NCBI GenBank assembly: GCA_035504735.1
Contig: DATJRJ010000199.1
Coordinates: 1-25,738 of the forward strand
Direction: 5' to 3'
DNA length: 25,738 bases
From: JAJPIG01 sp035504735
GTDB lineage: Bacteria; Desulfobacterota; Binatia; Binatales; Binataceae
Of the stretch, positions 6,912-14,678 are shown piece after piece. Position numbers and translations under genes: made by a program. Position 1 is the first letter of the stretch, and every line of letters starts with the position of its first letter. The notes below the pieces were generated by a model. It ran no database searches and was not told the DNA's origin. It saw nothing but the letters and a program-made list of their open reading frames with translations.

Positions 6912-7823
6912 TTACGTCCGTGCGCGAACGAACGCGCCGATCTTCTCGATCGCGCGTTGGCCGTCGTCCAGTATCGGCGCGCACCAATGCCAGACGTGCG
7001 GCATGTCCGGCCAGATTTCCAACTCGACCTTGACACCCGCGGCGCGGGCGCGATCCGCGAGTCGCCTGGCGTCGTCGAGCAACACTTCGCCCGAGCCAAC
7101 CTGGATAAGAAGCGGCGGCAGGCCGTGCAGATCAGCATAGAGCGGCGAGGCCAACGGAGTTCGTGGATCGCGATCGCCGAGGTACATACTGGTGAACATT
7201 AGCAGCACTTCGCGCGACACCAGCGGATCGAGATTCGCGTTGCTGTCGGCAGTCCCGCCGGTGGCTTCGAGATCGACCCACGGCGAGAGACAGGCCGCGG
7301 CCGCTGGCAATGGAATGCGGCCGTCGCGCAATGCGACCAGGGTCGCGATCGTGAGTCCGCCGCCGGCCGAATCCCCCGCGATCGCGAGTCGCTCAGGCCG
7401 GCAATCTTGATCGAGAAGCCATTTGTAAGCCGAAGTGGCGTCTTCGACCGCGGCCGGAAACGGATTTTCCGGCGCGAGCCGATAGTCCGCCACCAGGCAT
7501 CGCGCCTCGGCCGCCTTCGACAAGCGCGCCGCGATTTCACGATGTGACGCGATCGAACCCGCCGCGTAGCCGCCGCCATGTAAATAGAGAATCACGTGTT
7601 CGCGGTCCGCGCTCGGCGCCGTGATCCATTCAGCCTTTACACCGCCAGCGGTTACCGGTTCGCACTTGACCGCGCCGGCGCTGGGGAAGCCGCCAAAATG
7701 GCGGTCGAGCGCCGCGCGGACTTCGGCTGGACCTTGCGCTTCGCGCGCCGATTGCGCCAGCTCGCGATATTGCTCCATCACGCGGTCGAGTTGCGGATTA
7801 TTCTTTGCGGTTTCCGGCGCCAT
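6912..7823 (-). CDS. Alpha/beta hydrolase, hormone-sensitive-lipase (HSL) type esterase
   Basis: This 303-residue carboxylesterase of the HSL family (family IV, Abhydrolase_3) is probably cytosolic. The oxyanion-hole motif HGGG is at 82-85, the nucleophile motif GDSAGG at 150-155 with Ser152, the acid in GSGEVLLDD (Asp250 or 251), and the base His276 in MPHVWHW. YRLAPENPFPAA at 114-125 is another family signature. Length is normal. GGGAGG 7 nt upstream of the ATG at 7823 is a strong Shine-Dalgarno. It is the last gene of a minus-strand set, 29 nt behind an LLM oxidoreductase. An ester-forming monooxygenation followed by hydrolysis would be a reasonable pairing, but that is inference. Confidence 0.92.
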   Translation of the reverse strand: MAPETAKNNPQLDRVMEQYRELAQSAREAQGPAEVRAALDRHFGGFPSAGAVKCEPVTAGGVKAEWITAPSADREHVILYLHGGGYAAGSIASHREIAARLSKAAEARCLVADYRLAPENPFPAAVEDATSAYKWLLDQDCRPERLAIAGDSAGGGLTIATLVALRDGRIPLPAAAACLSPWVDLEATGGTADSNANLDPLVSREVLLMFTSMYLGDRDPRTPLASPLYADLHGLPPLLIQVGSGEVLLDDARRLADRARAAGVKVELEIWPDMPHVWHWCAPILDDGQRAIEKIGAFVRART

Positions 7824-7852
7824 CGAATTTCCTCCCGAAAAGAGATTGCGCG

Positions 7853-8929
7853 TCAGGCGGCGGCCGGAATCGGCGCGCCGCGCAGCGCGGGAATCACTTC
7901 ATTGCCGAACAGTTCCAGCGATCGGATTCGATCCTCGCGCGCGAGCGAACCGCGCCAGAAATCGAGCAGAAGGCGATCGGTTCCGACCAGCGTTGCCTGC
8001 CGCCGGAGATGCTCGATCACGGTTTGCGGCGAGCCGCAGATAATAATGCCCTGCTGATTGAGCAGGTCGTAATCGTCGGTCGCATAGCGCGACAGGTCGC
8101 CCTCTTCGTACCAATATTCGTAGCCGCTGCGATCCGGAATGATACCGCCCGGCGCCGCGATTTTCGTGAAGTGATGCCAGAAGGCGCGGAGATGCGGCGC
8201 GCATTTCTCGCGCGCGATCTCATCGCTCTCTGCCACGAAGCAGTAGCGCAGCGGCACGATACCGCCGTCGCGAATCGTGACGCCGGCCTCGGCGGCGGCC
8301 CGCCGATAACGCTCTGCCTGGCGGCGCGCCTGCTCGCTCGGCTCGCCGACCTGCATCGCGATATAGTCGTGGCGCGCGCACCAGGCCACCGATTCGGGAC
8401 TTTGGGCGGCGACCCAGACCGGAGGATGCGGCCGCTGCATGACGTTGGGATAGAGATCGACACCGTCGAAATCGTAAAAACGCCCGTGGCACTCGATCCG
8501 GCCGGTCGTCCAGGCGTTGATCACCGTATCGTGGATCTCGTTGAAGCGTGCGCGTGCGTTCGCAGAATCGACGCCGTAGGGCAGAAACTCGCGGCCAACG
8601 ATGCCACGGCCGATCCCCCACATCAAGCGGCCGTTGGTGAGCTGATCAAGCATCGCGCCCTCTTCCGCCAGGCGCACCGGATGATGCATCGGGAGCACGT
8701 TCACCGCCACCCCCAGTTTGATTCGCTCGGTCTCGCGCGCCGCGGCCGACACCAGCAGATTCGGCGACGGCGACATGCAGAAGTCACCGTTGAAATGATG
8801 TTCGGCGAACCAGAATGCTTCGAAGCCCATCCGGTCGGCCAGGCGCGCATCGTTCAACGCATCCTCGTAGACCTGCCGATCGGAGCTGCGCCCCTGACCC
8901 ATTGAAATCATGAAAACGGAAAATCTCAT
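7853..8929 (-). CDS. LLM-class flavin-dependent oxidoreductase
   Basis: This 358-residue bacterial-luciferase-type monooxygenase has LADRMGFEAFWFAEHHF (residues 30-46, with the family-typical EHHF), IKLGVAVNVLPMHHPVRLAEE, TNGRLMWGIGRG, and HPPVWVAAQSPESVAW in the second half. The C-terminal GIIICGSPQTVIEHL is the conserved late segment. It lacks the C-terminal extension of the related gene at 9876. Reduced flavin would come from a separate reductase, none of which is visible nearby. No clear Shine-Dalgarno precedes the ATG at 8929; translation may depend on the gene 30 nt upstream, an alpha/beta hydrolase. The substrate is unknown. Confidence 0.9.
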   Translation of the reverse strand: MRFSVFMISMGQGRSSDRQVYEDALNDARLADRMGFEAFWFAEHHFNGDFCMSPSPNLLVSAAARETERIKLGVAVNVLPMHHPVRLAEEGAMLDQLTNGRLMWGIGRGIVGREFLPYGVDSANARARFNEIHDTVINAWTTGRIECHGRFYDFDGVDLYPNVMQRPHPPVWVAAQSPESVAWCARHDYIAMQVGEPSEQARRQAERYRRAAAEAGVTIRDGGIVPLRYCFVAESDEIAREKCAPHLRAFWHHFTKIAAPGGIIPDRSGYEYWYEEGDLSRYATDDYDLLNQQGIIICGSPQTVIEHLRRQATLVGTDRLLLDFWRGSLAREDRIRSLELFGNEVIPALRGAPIPAAA

Positions 8930-8959
8930 GTTGTATGCGCGCGGCGGTCCGCCCTTGAG

Positions 8960-9823
8960 CTATTGCTCGATCACCGTGCCCTCGGCCATCGTACCAGCGT
9001 CAGAGAGGAACTCGTAGACGATACGTTGAAAGGTTTCGCGGCGGTCCTTCATCGGAGTGTGTCCAGCGCCTTCAATCGTGACCAGCGTCGAATGCGGTAT
9101 CGCGCCGGCCAGCAGCCGTCCATCCTCGCAAGAGACCAGCCCGTCTTGGCGCCCCCACACGATCAAGGTTTTCGCCTGAATGCGTCGCGCCATCGCAAGC
9201 AGCTCCGGATCGTCGATGCGATCGCCCAGCCATTTGACCAGGATCTCGCGGCTTCGCCAGTAGCGCTTGAAATCCGGCGAGTCCTTGAGTTCCTGGAACT
9301 CGCCGCCGAAGTCGGGATTGAACGCGTGCGGCACCAGCACTTTCTCGTGCCGGGCAAAAACCGCGTGGCTGAAAGCCTCCTGATCCATGCTGCGGATGGC
9401 GACGCCCGAATCGCTCTCGGTACGCAGTCCCAACGGATCGACGACCACCAGCCGATCAACGATCTCGGGAAACTCGGCAGCAACGCACAGCGCAACCCAT
9501 CCACCGATCGAGTGGCCCACCAGGGTGACGCGCTTGATGCCGATGGCGGCGACGAAATCGCGGATTAGAACTGCATAGTCAGCGGGCTTGCGGATCGAAT
9601 CAGGCACCCGTCCGTCCTGCCATCCGGGCAGCAACGGAGCATAAACCCGATTAGTCACTCCGAAGGCGATATGGAAACTGTCCCACAAGCCCCAGCCCTC
9701 GAGGCCGTGCAGGTAGACCAGCGGGTCTCCGTGGCCGCCCTCGAGATAACGAATAGTCAGTTGCCCGACCTGCGCAGTCTGGCGATTGAATACCGACGCG
9801 TAACCAGCATATCCGTCGCTCAT
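8960..9823 (-). CDS. Alpha/beta hydrolase fold protein
   Basis: This 287-residue alpha/beta hydrolase (Abhydrolase_1 type) resembles the C-C bond or ester hydrolases of aromatic catabolism. The motif LVYLHG is at 35-40, the nucleophile elbow GHSIGG at 103-108 with Ser105, the acid Asp227 in WGRQDGLV, and the base His255 in EGAGHTP. There is no signal peptide. A GAAGAG sequence about 7 nt before the ATG at 9823 can serve as Shine-Dalgarno. It lies between two LLM oxidoreductases on the same strand (52 nt after one, 30 nt before the other), so it is probably cotranscribed and may act on their products. Substrate unknown. Confidence 0.92.
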   Translation of the reverse strand: MSDGYAGYASVFNRQTAQVGQLTIRYLEGGHGDPLVYLHGLEGWGLWDSFHIAFGVTNRVYAPLLPGWQDGRVPDSIRKPADYAVLIRDFVAAIGIKRVTLVGHSIGGWVALCVAAEFPEIVDRLVVVDPLGLRTESDSGVAIRSMDQEAFSHAVFARHEKVLVPHAFNPDFGGEFQELKDSPDFKRYWRSREILVKWLGDRIDDPELLAMARRIQAKTLIVWGRQDGLVSCEDGRLLAGAIPHSTLVTIEGAGHTPMKDRRETFQRIVYEFLSDAGTMAEGTVIEQ

Positions 9824-9875
9824 CAGATTCTCTTCAGCCTCGCCTGGATAGTAGTTCAGTTATCGAATGCTTCGG

Positions 9876-11576
9876 TTACGCGGTTATGTTCAACCAGTTC
9901 TTGAAGCATTCGATTTCGAAGAACGAGCTATGCGCATCGGGATCCGGCTTGAAATTGCCCGCCGGCGCAGAAACCGTGAGCCGCACGATATAGCGGCTGG
10001 GTGCGACCACGCGGCTGCCGATATTATGAGCTGCCTCGGGCGCATGCTGATCGGCGATCCGAGCAAAGGTGCCATATTTTTCGCGCAGCGCTAGCTGCCG
10101 CTTGCCGCCCGCCTGATCGAAAACCTCGATTAGGACTTCAGCGTCCGCCGGCGCCTCGCGATCCTCGGAGTCGGTGATCCGCAGACGCACCGCGCTGCCG
10201 CGCATCTCACTCGACGGACCGACGAGGATGATCTCATAGGGAAATCCGTCGAGTCCCCAATCCGGCACCTTCATCTCCCAGCCGGCAACGGACCGCTGAC
10301 CTTCGCCCGGCTCAGCAAATGATCGTACGACCTCGGGCGAGTCGCGAGTGAGTATATAGTTGAAATCCTTGTAGAGCGGCAGTTTGCCGTCCGAGGTGAG
10401 TGCGCTCGAGCTTCTGACTTCATAGGCCCGTGCCGCGGCCGGCCGCTCCGCAGGCGATTCATCGAGATTGATATCCTTCAATGCCGGCATCACATGCTTG
10501 GCAAATAGCTGTTTGGATTTTATTACCCGGTCGTGCGCGATGTTGCCGACGTGGAACATTCCGAGGAAATGGCCGTAGCCGGCACCGCGCATATCCTCTT
10601 CGAGCCAGCGCGTTATCCATTCAGGATCGCCGCACAGGATGAAGCCATCGCGGCGCATCTGCTCGAACGGCGTATTCGGTCCGGGCACGTCCTGATCGCG
10701 GCGCTTGCGATGGGTGTAAGAACGATCGCTCGCGTGGCCGGGCAACGGCGCCGGATTGATGACCGGGCGGTTGAGCGTGCGAAAGAAATAGTAGAGGGCG
10801 TCCTTGACCTCCGCGATAGCCTGCTCGTTGGTCTCCGCAACGTGAATCAGGCGCGCACCGACGAAGCTGCTGTAGTCCGCCTTCCAGCCGAATTTTTCCT
10901 GCGCCACCTTGCGATAAAGATCGAAATTTTCCTGGAACTGGAGCGTCGGACCGAAAACCTGCGCGCTGTTTATCCGATGTTCGGCGGCGAACTCGATGCT
11001 CTCGAGCGAACCCGCCGGCATCCAGAACGGCAGCGGACGTTGGATCGGCTTCGGCCAGATCGAACAATTCGACACCTTCCAGAACTTGCCCTCGTAGTCA
11101 AACAGTTCCTCGGTGAGGCATTTCTGGATGATCTCGTAGGCTTCGCGCTGGCGCGCGTGGCTCGCGAACGGATCGATGTTGTAGGAGACGTATTCCTGCG
11201 GCACGCCGCGCACGATGCCCGCGATGAAGCGGCCGCCCGACAGGCAATCCAGCATCGCGAACTCCTCGGCCACGCGAATCGGGTTGCGCAGCGGCACGAC
11301 GTTGCCGATCACGCCGACCTTCATCCGCTTGGTGCGCATGATGATAGCCGCCGCCATGATGTTGCAAGCGGGCTGGATGTTCAGCGCCGTGAAGTGATGC
11401 TCGTTGACGAACGCCCCATCGAAGCCGAGCTCTTCGCACATTGTCCATTCGTCGAGATGGTCGGCGTAGGTCTGGTTGACCACCGCGGGATCGCAAAAGC
11501 GGTTGGTGAATTTGACCTCGGGCCCATATTCGGGAAGCTTCGGGTAGGTCAACTCATCGAAGGTGTAGAATTTCAT
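9876..11576 (-). CDS. LLM-class flavin-dependent oxidoreductase with a long C-terminal extension
   Basis: The protein is 566 residues, whereas stand-alone LLM oxidoreductases are usually about 330-380. Residues 1 to about 370 are a complete LLM barrel: LGFDGAFVNEHHF (50-62, with EHHF), VGVIGNVVPLRNPIRVAEE (87-105), SGGRFIAGIVRG (113-124), and GFILCGDPEWITRWL near the barrel end (311-325). Residues about 371-566 form an extra region rich in alternating hydrophobic residues (YEIILVG, SAVRLRITD, EVLIEVFD, RYIVRLTVSAP), which suggests a beta-sandwich domain that I cannot name. The ATG at 11576 is preceded by AAGGAG at about 8 nt, which decides against the upstream in-frame ATG at 11594. It is probably the first gene of the minus-strand set reaching to 6912 and is divergent from the hydantoinase gene at 11774. 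Confidence 0.9.
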   Translation of the reverse strand: MKFYTFDELTYPKLPEYGPEVKFTNRFCDPAVVNQTYADHLDEWTMCEELGFDGAFVNEHHFTALNIQPACNIMAAAIIMRTKRMKVGVIGNVVPLRNPIRVAEEFAMLDCLSGGRFIAGIVRGVPQEYVSYNIDPFASHARQREAYEIIQKCLTEELFDYEGKFWKVSNCSIWPKPIQRPLPFWMPAGSLESIEFAAEHRINSAQVFGPTLQFQENFDLYRKVAQEKFGWKADYSSFVGARLIHVAETNEQAIAEVKDALYYFFRTLNRPVINPAPLPGHASDRSYTHRKRRDQDVPGPNTPFEQMRRDGFILCGDPEWITRWLEEDMRGAGYGHFLGMFHVGNIAHDRVIKSKQLFAKHVMPALKDINLDESPAERPAAARAYEVRSSSALTSDGKLPLYKDFNYILTRDSPEVVRSFAEPGEGQRSVAGWEMKVPDWGLDGFPYEIILVGPSSEMRGSAVRLRITDSEDREAPADAEVLIEVFDQAGGKRQLALREKYGTFARIADQHAPEAAHNIGSRVVAPSRYIVRLTVSAPAGNFKPDPDAHSSFFEIECFKNWLNITA

Positions 11577-11593
11577 CGCCCAATCTCCTTGCA

Positions 11594-11619
11594 CACCGGC
11601 CTACGGTGCGGCCCGCACC
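11594..11619 (-). promoter_or_regulatory. Overlapping leader hairpins upstream of the LLM operon
   Basis: Two stems share one arm. CACCG (11594-11598) pairs with CGGTG (11604-11608), while GGTGCG (11605-11610) pairs with CGCACC (11614-11619) around a 3-nt loop. They cannot both form. Read on the minus strand they lie 4 nt upstream of the Shine-Dalgarno (11590-11585) of the LLM gene. A TATGCT -10-like box at 11643-11638 would place them in the 5' leader, though a -35 box is not clear. Confidence 0.3.
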
Positions 11620-11773
11620 TGTCCATCCCGTCGAATTAGCATAGTTCTCCGTGGGCGAGCCATTGCAGCAGTGGCCGACGGCGCATCGCGACCGCGGCAC
11701 ATCTACCATAAAACCTGGCGGCATCGTATTCTCAGCGGCTGGCTCGGGAAAGCAAGGGAAGGAATTTAAGCGC

Positions 11774-14083
11774 ATGGCGGTATTGATTCCGGGATCAGAG
11801 ATTTTCGCCTTTCAACCGGTGGACGAGGAAACCATCCGGCAGGCGGCTGCACCCTATGTCCGCTTGCATAACGTCAGTGCGCCGATGGTCGAGGCGCTCG
11901 ACCCGATCACATACGAGGTTATTCGCCACCGGCTGTGGGCTACGACTCAGGAAATGGGCGACGCCTTCCGGCGCATGTCGGGATCGGTGGTGGTCACCGG
12001 AGCCAACGATTTCAATTTCGGAATCATGGACGAGCTCGGCAACACGGTTCAGCTCGGACCGTACAATATCGCGCTCGGGGTGCTGTTCGACAGCGCGGCC
12101 AAATGGTCGCTCCAGCATCGTGCCGACAACCCCGGGATAGAAGACGGCGACATGTTCCTGTGCAACGACCCGTGGGTCGGCGGCGGAATCCATCAGAACG
12201 ACGTGGCGGTCTTCGCGCCGATGTTCTGGGAAGGCGAGCTGTTCGCGTGGACCGCCGCCACTGCCCATCAGCTCGACCTGGGCGGCGTCGCGCCGGGGAG
12301 CTGGACGCCGCACTCGCGTAGCGTCTTCTGGGAATCGCTGCCGACACCGCCGGTCAAGATCGTGCGCGGCGGACGGCTGCAGCGCGATGTCGAGGATGTT
12401 TATCTGCGGCGCTCGCGAATCCCGCGGCTGGTAGCACTCGATCTGCGCGCGCAAATCGGCGCCAACAGCTTTGCGCAGGAACACGTGCGCGCCCTGATTC
12501 GCAAGTACGGCCCCGATACCGTCAAAGCCGTGATGAAGCGGCAAATGGCCGACACCGAGCGCCGCTTGCGCGCCAAGCTCCGCGACCTGCCCGATGGCTC
12601 GTGGCACGCCCTCGCCTACCAGGAGGAGGCGCGCGAGGGCGACCGCGGGGTTTACAAAATCTCGCTGACGCTCACCAAACGGCGCGACCACATGACCTTC
12701 GATTTTCGCGGCACTGACCCGCAGGTCGAAGGGCTGATCAATTGCACCTACAACGGCCTGCAAGGCGGCGTCATCTGGGGCATCATGCCGGTGCTGTGCG
12801 GCGACATCCCATGGTCACCAGCGGGCGTGATGCGTTGCTTCGATATCATCAGCGAGCCCGGCACGCTCAACAACGCGATCTTCCCGGCCGGCATCTCGCA
12901 GGCTTCGGTGGCCTCGGGTTGGGCGACGATGAACGCCACCATCGAATGTCTCTCGCGGATGCTCGATACCAGTCCGACGCGCCGTGAAACCGTGATCTCC
13001 GGCTGCGAAGGGACCGTCGCGATCACGGTATTCGCCGGCCTCAATCAGCATAAGACTCCGTTCGTCGTGATGTTGATGGATACCAATGCCGGCGGACTCG
13101 GCGCGCGCGTCGACCAGGACGGGGTCGATAGCGGCGGCCAGGTGGCGATCACGATGGCGAGCATCCCGGACGTCGAGATGACCGAGCTGATGAATCCGCT
13201 GCTCTATCTATGGCGGCGCGAGGAAGCCGATTCAGGAGGCCCGGGCCGCTTTCGCGGTGGCGTCGGCGCGTCGATATGCGTGGTGCCGCGCGGCACCGAC
13301 GAGCGGATGGCGATGGTGATCTCAGGATCGGGCAAGGCGGTCAACATGAATACCGGGCTGGCCGGCGGCTATCCCGGCAACAGCCAGCTTGACCTCGCGA
13401 TTCGCAATTCAAACGTGCGCGAGCTGCTGCGCAACGGGATCGTGCCGGCCTCGTTCGACGAGATTCATGGCACCACTGAATACTTGCCCTCGCACAAGGA
13501 ATCGTACTTCGATGCGAACGACGTCTATTATCAGTTCTGGCAGGCAGGCGGCGGATATATGGATCCGCTGCTACGCGATCCCGGTCAGGTACTGCGCGAT
13601 ATCATAGAATTGCGAGTTTCTACCGAGGCCGCGCGCTCGATTTGTGGCGTGGCGCTGACGCCTTCGCCGCTCGCGGTCGACGAGGCGGAGACGGCGCGGC
13701 TGCGCGCGGAGATTCGTGCCCAGCGCCGCCGGCGCGCCCGTCCCGGCAAGCCCGCAAGAACCGACGGCACGGCATCCGGATCGGGAGTGCAAAGGCGTTG
13801 GGATGACAACCTGGTACAGATTGGCGTGGACGGATCGGCCACGCTTCAGTGTCAGCATTGCGGCGCGATCATCTGCGCACTCGCGGACAACTATCTCGAT
13901 TACCTTGCGGTCGTCGAGGGTGCTCCCAGCGAGGCGGGTCCGCAGATCTTCCCGCATCCGGAACTGTTCGTCGATCTGAAAATTGTTTTTCGCCAGTATT
14001 GCTGCCCGCAATGCTTTACGGCTTTTCTCACCCAGGTCGTTCCCGAGGAACGCACGCGCCAGAAGGATTTCATACTCTCCTGA
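11774..14083 (+). CDS. Hydantoinase B/oxoprolinase family protein fused to an acetone carboxylase gamma-like zinc ribbon
   Basis: The protein is 769 residues. Residues 30 to about 640 match the hydantoinase B (HyuB)/acetone carboxylase alpha-subunit family: LDPITYEVIRHRLWATTQEM near the start, LCNDPWVGGGIHQND (metal-binding region), FDFRGTDPQVEGLINCTYNG, and the glycine-rich DSGGPGRFRGGVG. After a basic, low-complexity linker (about 640-673), residues 674-769 carry CQHCG (Cys693, Cys696) and YCCPQC (Cys743, 744, 747), resembling the small zinc-binding gamma subunit of acetone carboxylase. I chose the ATG at 11774 for its GGAAGGA upstream and the HyuB-like N-terminus. The usual partner (HyuA/beta subunit) is not in this window. 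The likely chemistry is ATP-dependent hydrolysis or carboxylation, but the substrate is unknown. It is divergent from the LLM operon, with 197 nt between start codons. Confidence 0.88.
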   Translation: MAVLIPGSEIFAFQPVDEETIRQAAAPYVRLHNVSAPMVEALDPITYEVIRHRLWATTQEMGDAFRRMSGSVVVTGANDFNFGIMDELGNTVQLGPYNIALGVLFDSAAKWSLQHRADNPGIEDGDMFLCNDPWVGGGIHQNDVAVFAPMFWEGELFAWTAATAHQLDLGGVAPGSWTPHSRSVFWESLPTPPVKIVRGGRLQRDVEDVYLRRSRIPRLVALDLRAQIGANSFAQEHVRALIRKYGPDTVKAVMKRQMADTERRLRAKLRDLPDGSWHALAYQEEAREGDRGVYKISLTLTKRRDHMTFDFRGTDPQVEGLINCTYNGLQGGVIWGIMPVLCGDIPWSPAGVMRCFDIISEPGTLNNAIFPAGISQASVASGWATMNATIECLSRMLDTSPTRRETVISGCEGTVAITVFAGLNQHKTPFVVMLMDTNAGGLGARVDQDGVDSGGQVAITMASIPDVEMTELMNPLLYLWRREEADSGGPGRFRGGVGASICVVPRGTDERMAMVISGSGKAVNMNTGLAGGYPGNSQLDLAIRNSNVRELLRNGIVPASFDEIHGTTEYLPSHKESYFDANDVYYQFWQAGGGYMDPLLRDPGQVLRDIIELRVSTEAARSICGVALTPSPLAVDEAETARLRAEIRAQRRRRARPGKPARTDGTASGSGVQRRWDDNLVQIGVDGSATLQCQHCGAIICALADNYLDYLAVVEGAPSEAGPQIFPHPELFVDLKIVFRQYCCPQCFTAFLTQVVPEERTRQKDFILS

Positions 14084-14103
14084 CGCTGGCGCGCGGTCTC
14101 TAC

Positions 14104-14481
14104 CTACGCGACACCTCTGCGCCCGACGAGATTTCCAGGCCGCGCGCCAAACCTCAACTCTCCGACCGTTGCGGCCCTACGCTTGCGCTCGATTTGATAG
14201 CCGGGGGCAGGCCGCGACGAGGTTGCGGCCGGCTGATGCGAGGCAGCGATCGGCTGCCATTGCGAAGCGGCCTCGCATGGACCGAGCGCGAAGCTCGCCT
14301 GGCGTCGAAGGTTCTCCGCCTCCGGCAGCGGCTGCCCGGCTTCATTCAGCGCGATCGCATCACCGCGCCGGTTTACGACCAGAAATGTCCAGCGGCAACG
14401 CACGCAAAAATAGACATAGCGATGCCCCTTGAACCATCCCGCTTCCGCGCCCAGATCGTTGATCGCAAATTCGTGCCGCAT
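14104..14481 (-). CDS. Small protein with CxxC motif, unknown function
   Basis: This is a 125-residue reading frame that I do not recognise. I start it at the ATG at 14481 because GGAG lies 8 nt upstream; the frame remains open to an ATG at 14613, but the extra residues look random. The N-terminal half looks protein-like: YVYFCVRCRW (Cys26, Cys29), FLVVNRRGDAIALNEAGQPL, and SFALGPC (Cys69). The paired cysteines plus a third could bind zinc or act as a half zinc ribbon. The C-terminal half is basic and low in complexity. It converges on the hydantoinase B gene with only 20 nt between stops, and shares its theme of a cysteine pair near a carboxylase-like enzyme, which may be coincidence. Confidence 0.5.
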   Translation of the reverse strand: MRHEFAINDLGAEAGWFKGHRYVYFCVRCRWTFLVVNRRGDAIALNEAGQPLPEAENLRRQASFALGPCEAASQWQPIAASHQPAATSSRPAPGYQIERKRRAATVGELRFGARPGNLVGRRGVA

Positions 14482-14623
14482 CGGCTTTGCTCCGGGGCCA
14501 CCGGCATTCTGCTGGGCCCCATCCGAAAGCACTCGGCATGCCGCGATCTGATCGAGCGGCAATTGGCGGGAAAGGCGCGATTCGGGAGAGTCGCGGCGGT
14601 AAGAACATTTCATTTTGCATTAT

Positions 14624-14638
14624 GGATTGCAGCAATCC
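14624..14638. repeat. Perfect 15-bp palindrome (7+1+7) downstream of the kdp operon
   Basis: GGATTGC and GCAATCC flank a single A, in the 197-nt gap between the histidine kinase stop (14679) and the start of the small CxxC gene (14481). No T run follows on either strand, so a terminator is unlikely. Its position 143 bp upstream of the small gene's ATG would suit an operator. Nothing else recognisable is in this gap. Confidence 0.4.
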
Positions 14639-14678
14639 GAAATGCTCGTGGCGGCGGCGATTCCGGTGCTGCCAGGGG

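Noticed and set aside
7805..8905. A 366-residue plus-strand frame opposite the LLM oxidoreductase at 7853-8929
   Set aside because: It is a GC-driven antisense shadow, with arginine/histidine/alanine-rich sequence and no recognisable motif, while the minus frame is a clear LLM protein.
10533..11639. A 368-residue plus-strand frame opposite the 566-residue LLM protein
   Set aside because: Composition is typical of an antisense shadow and it overlaps a well-supported gene throughout.
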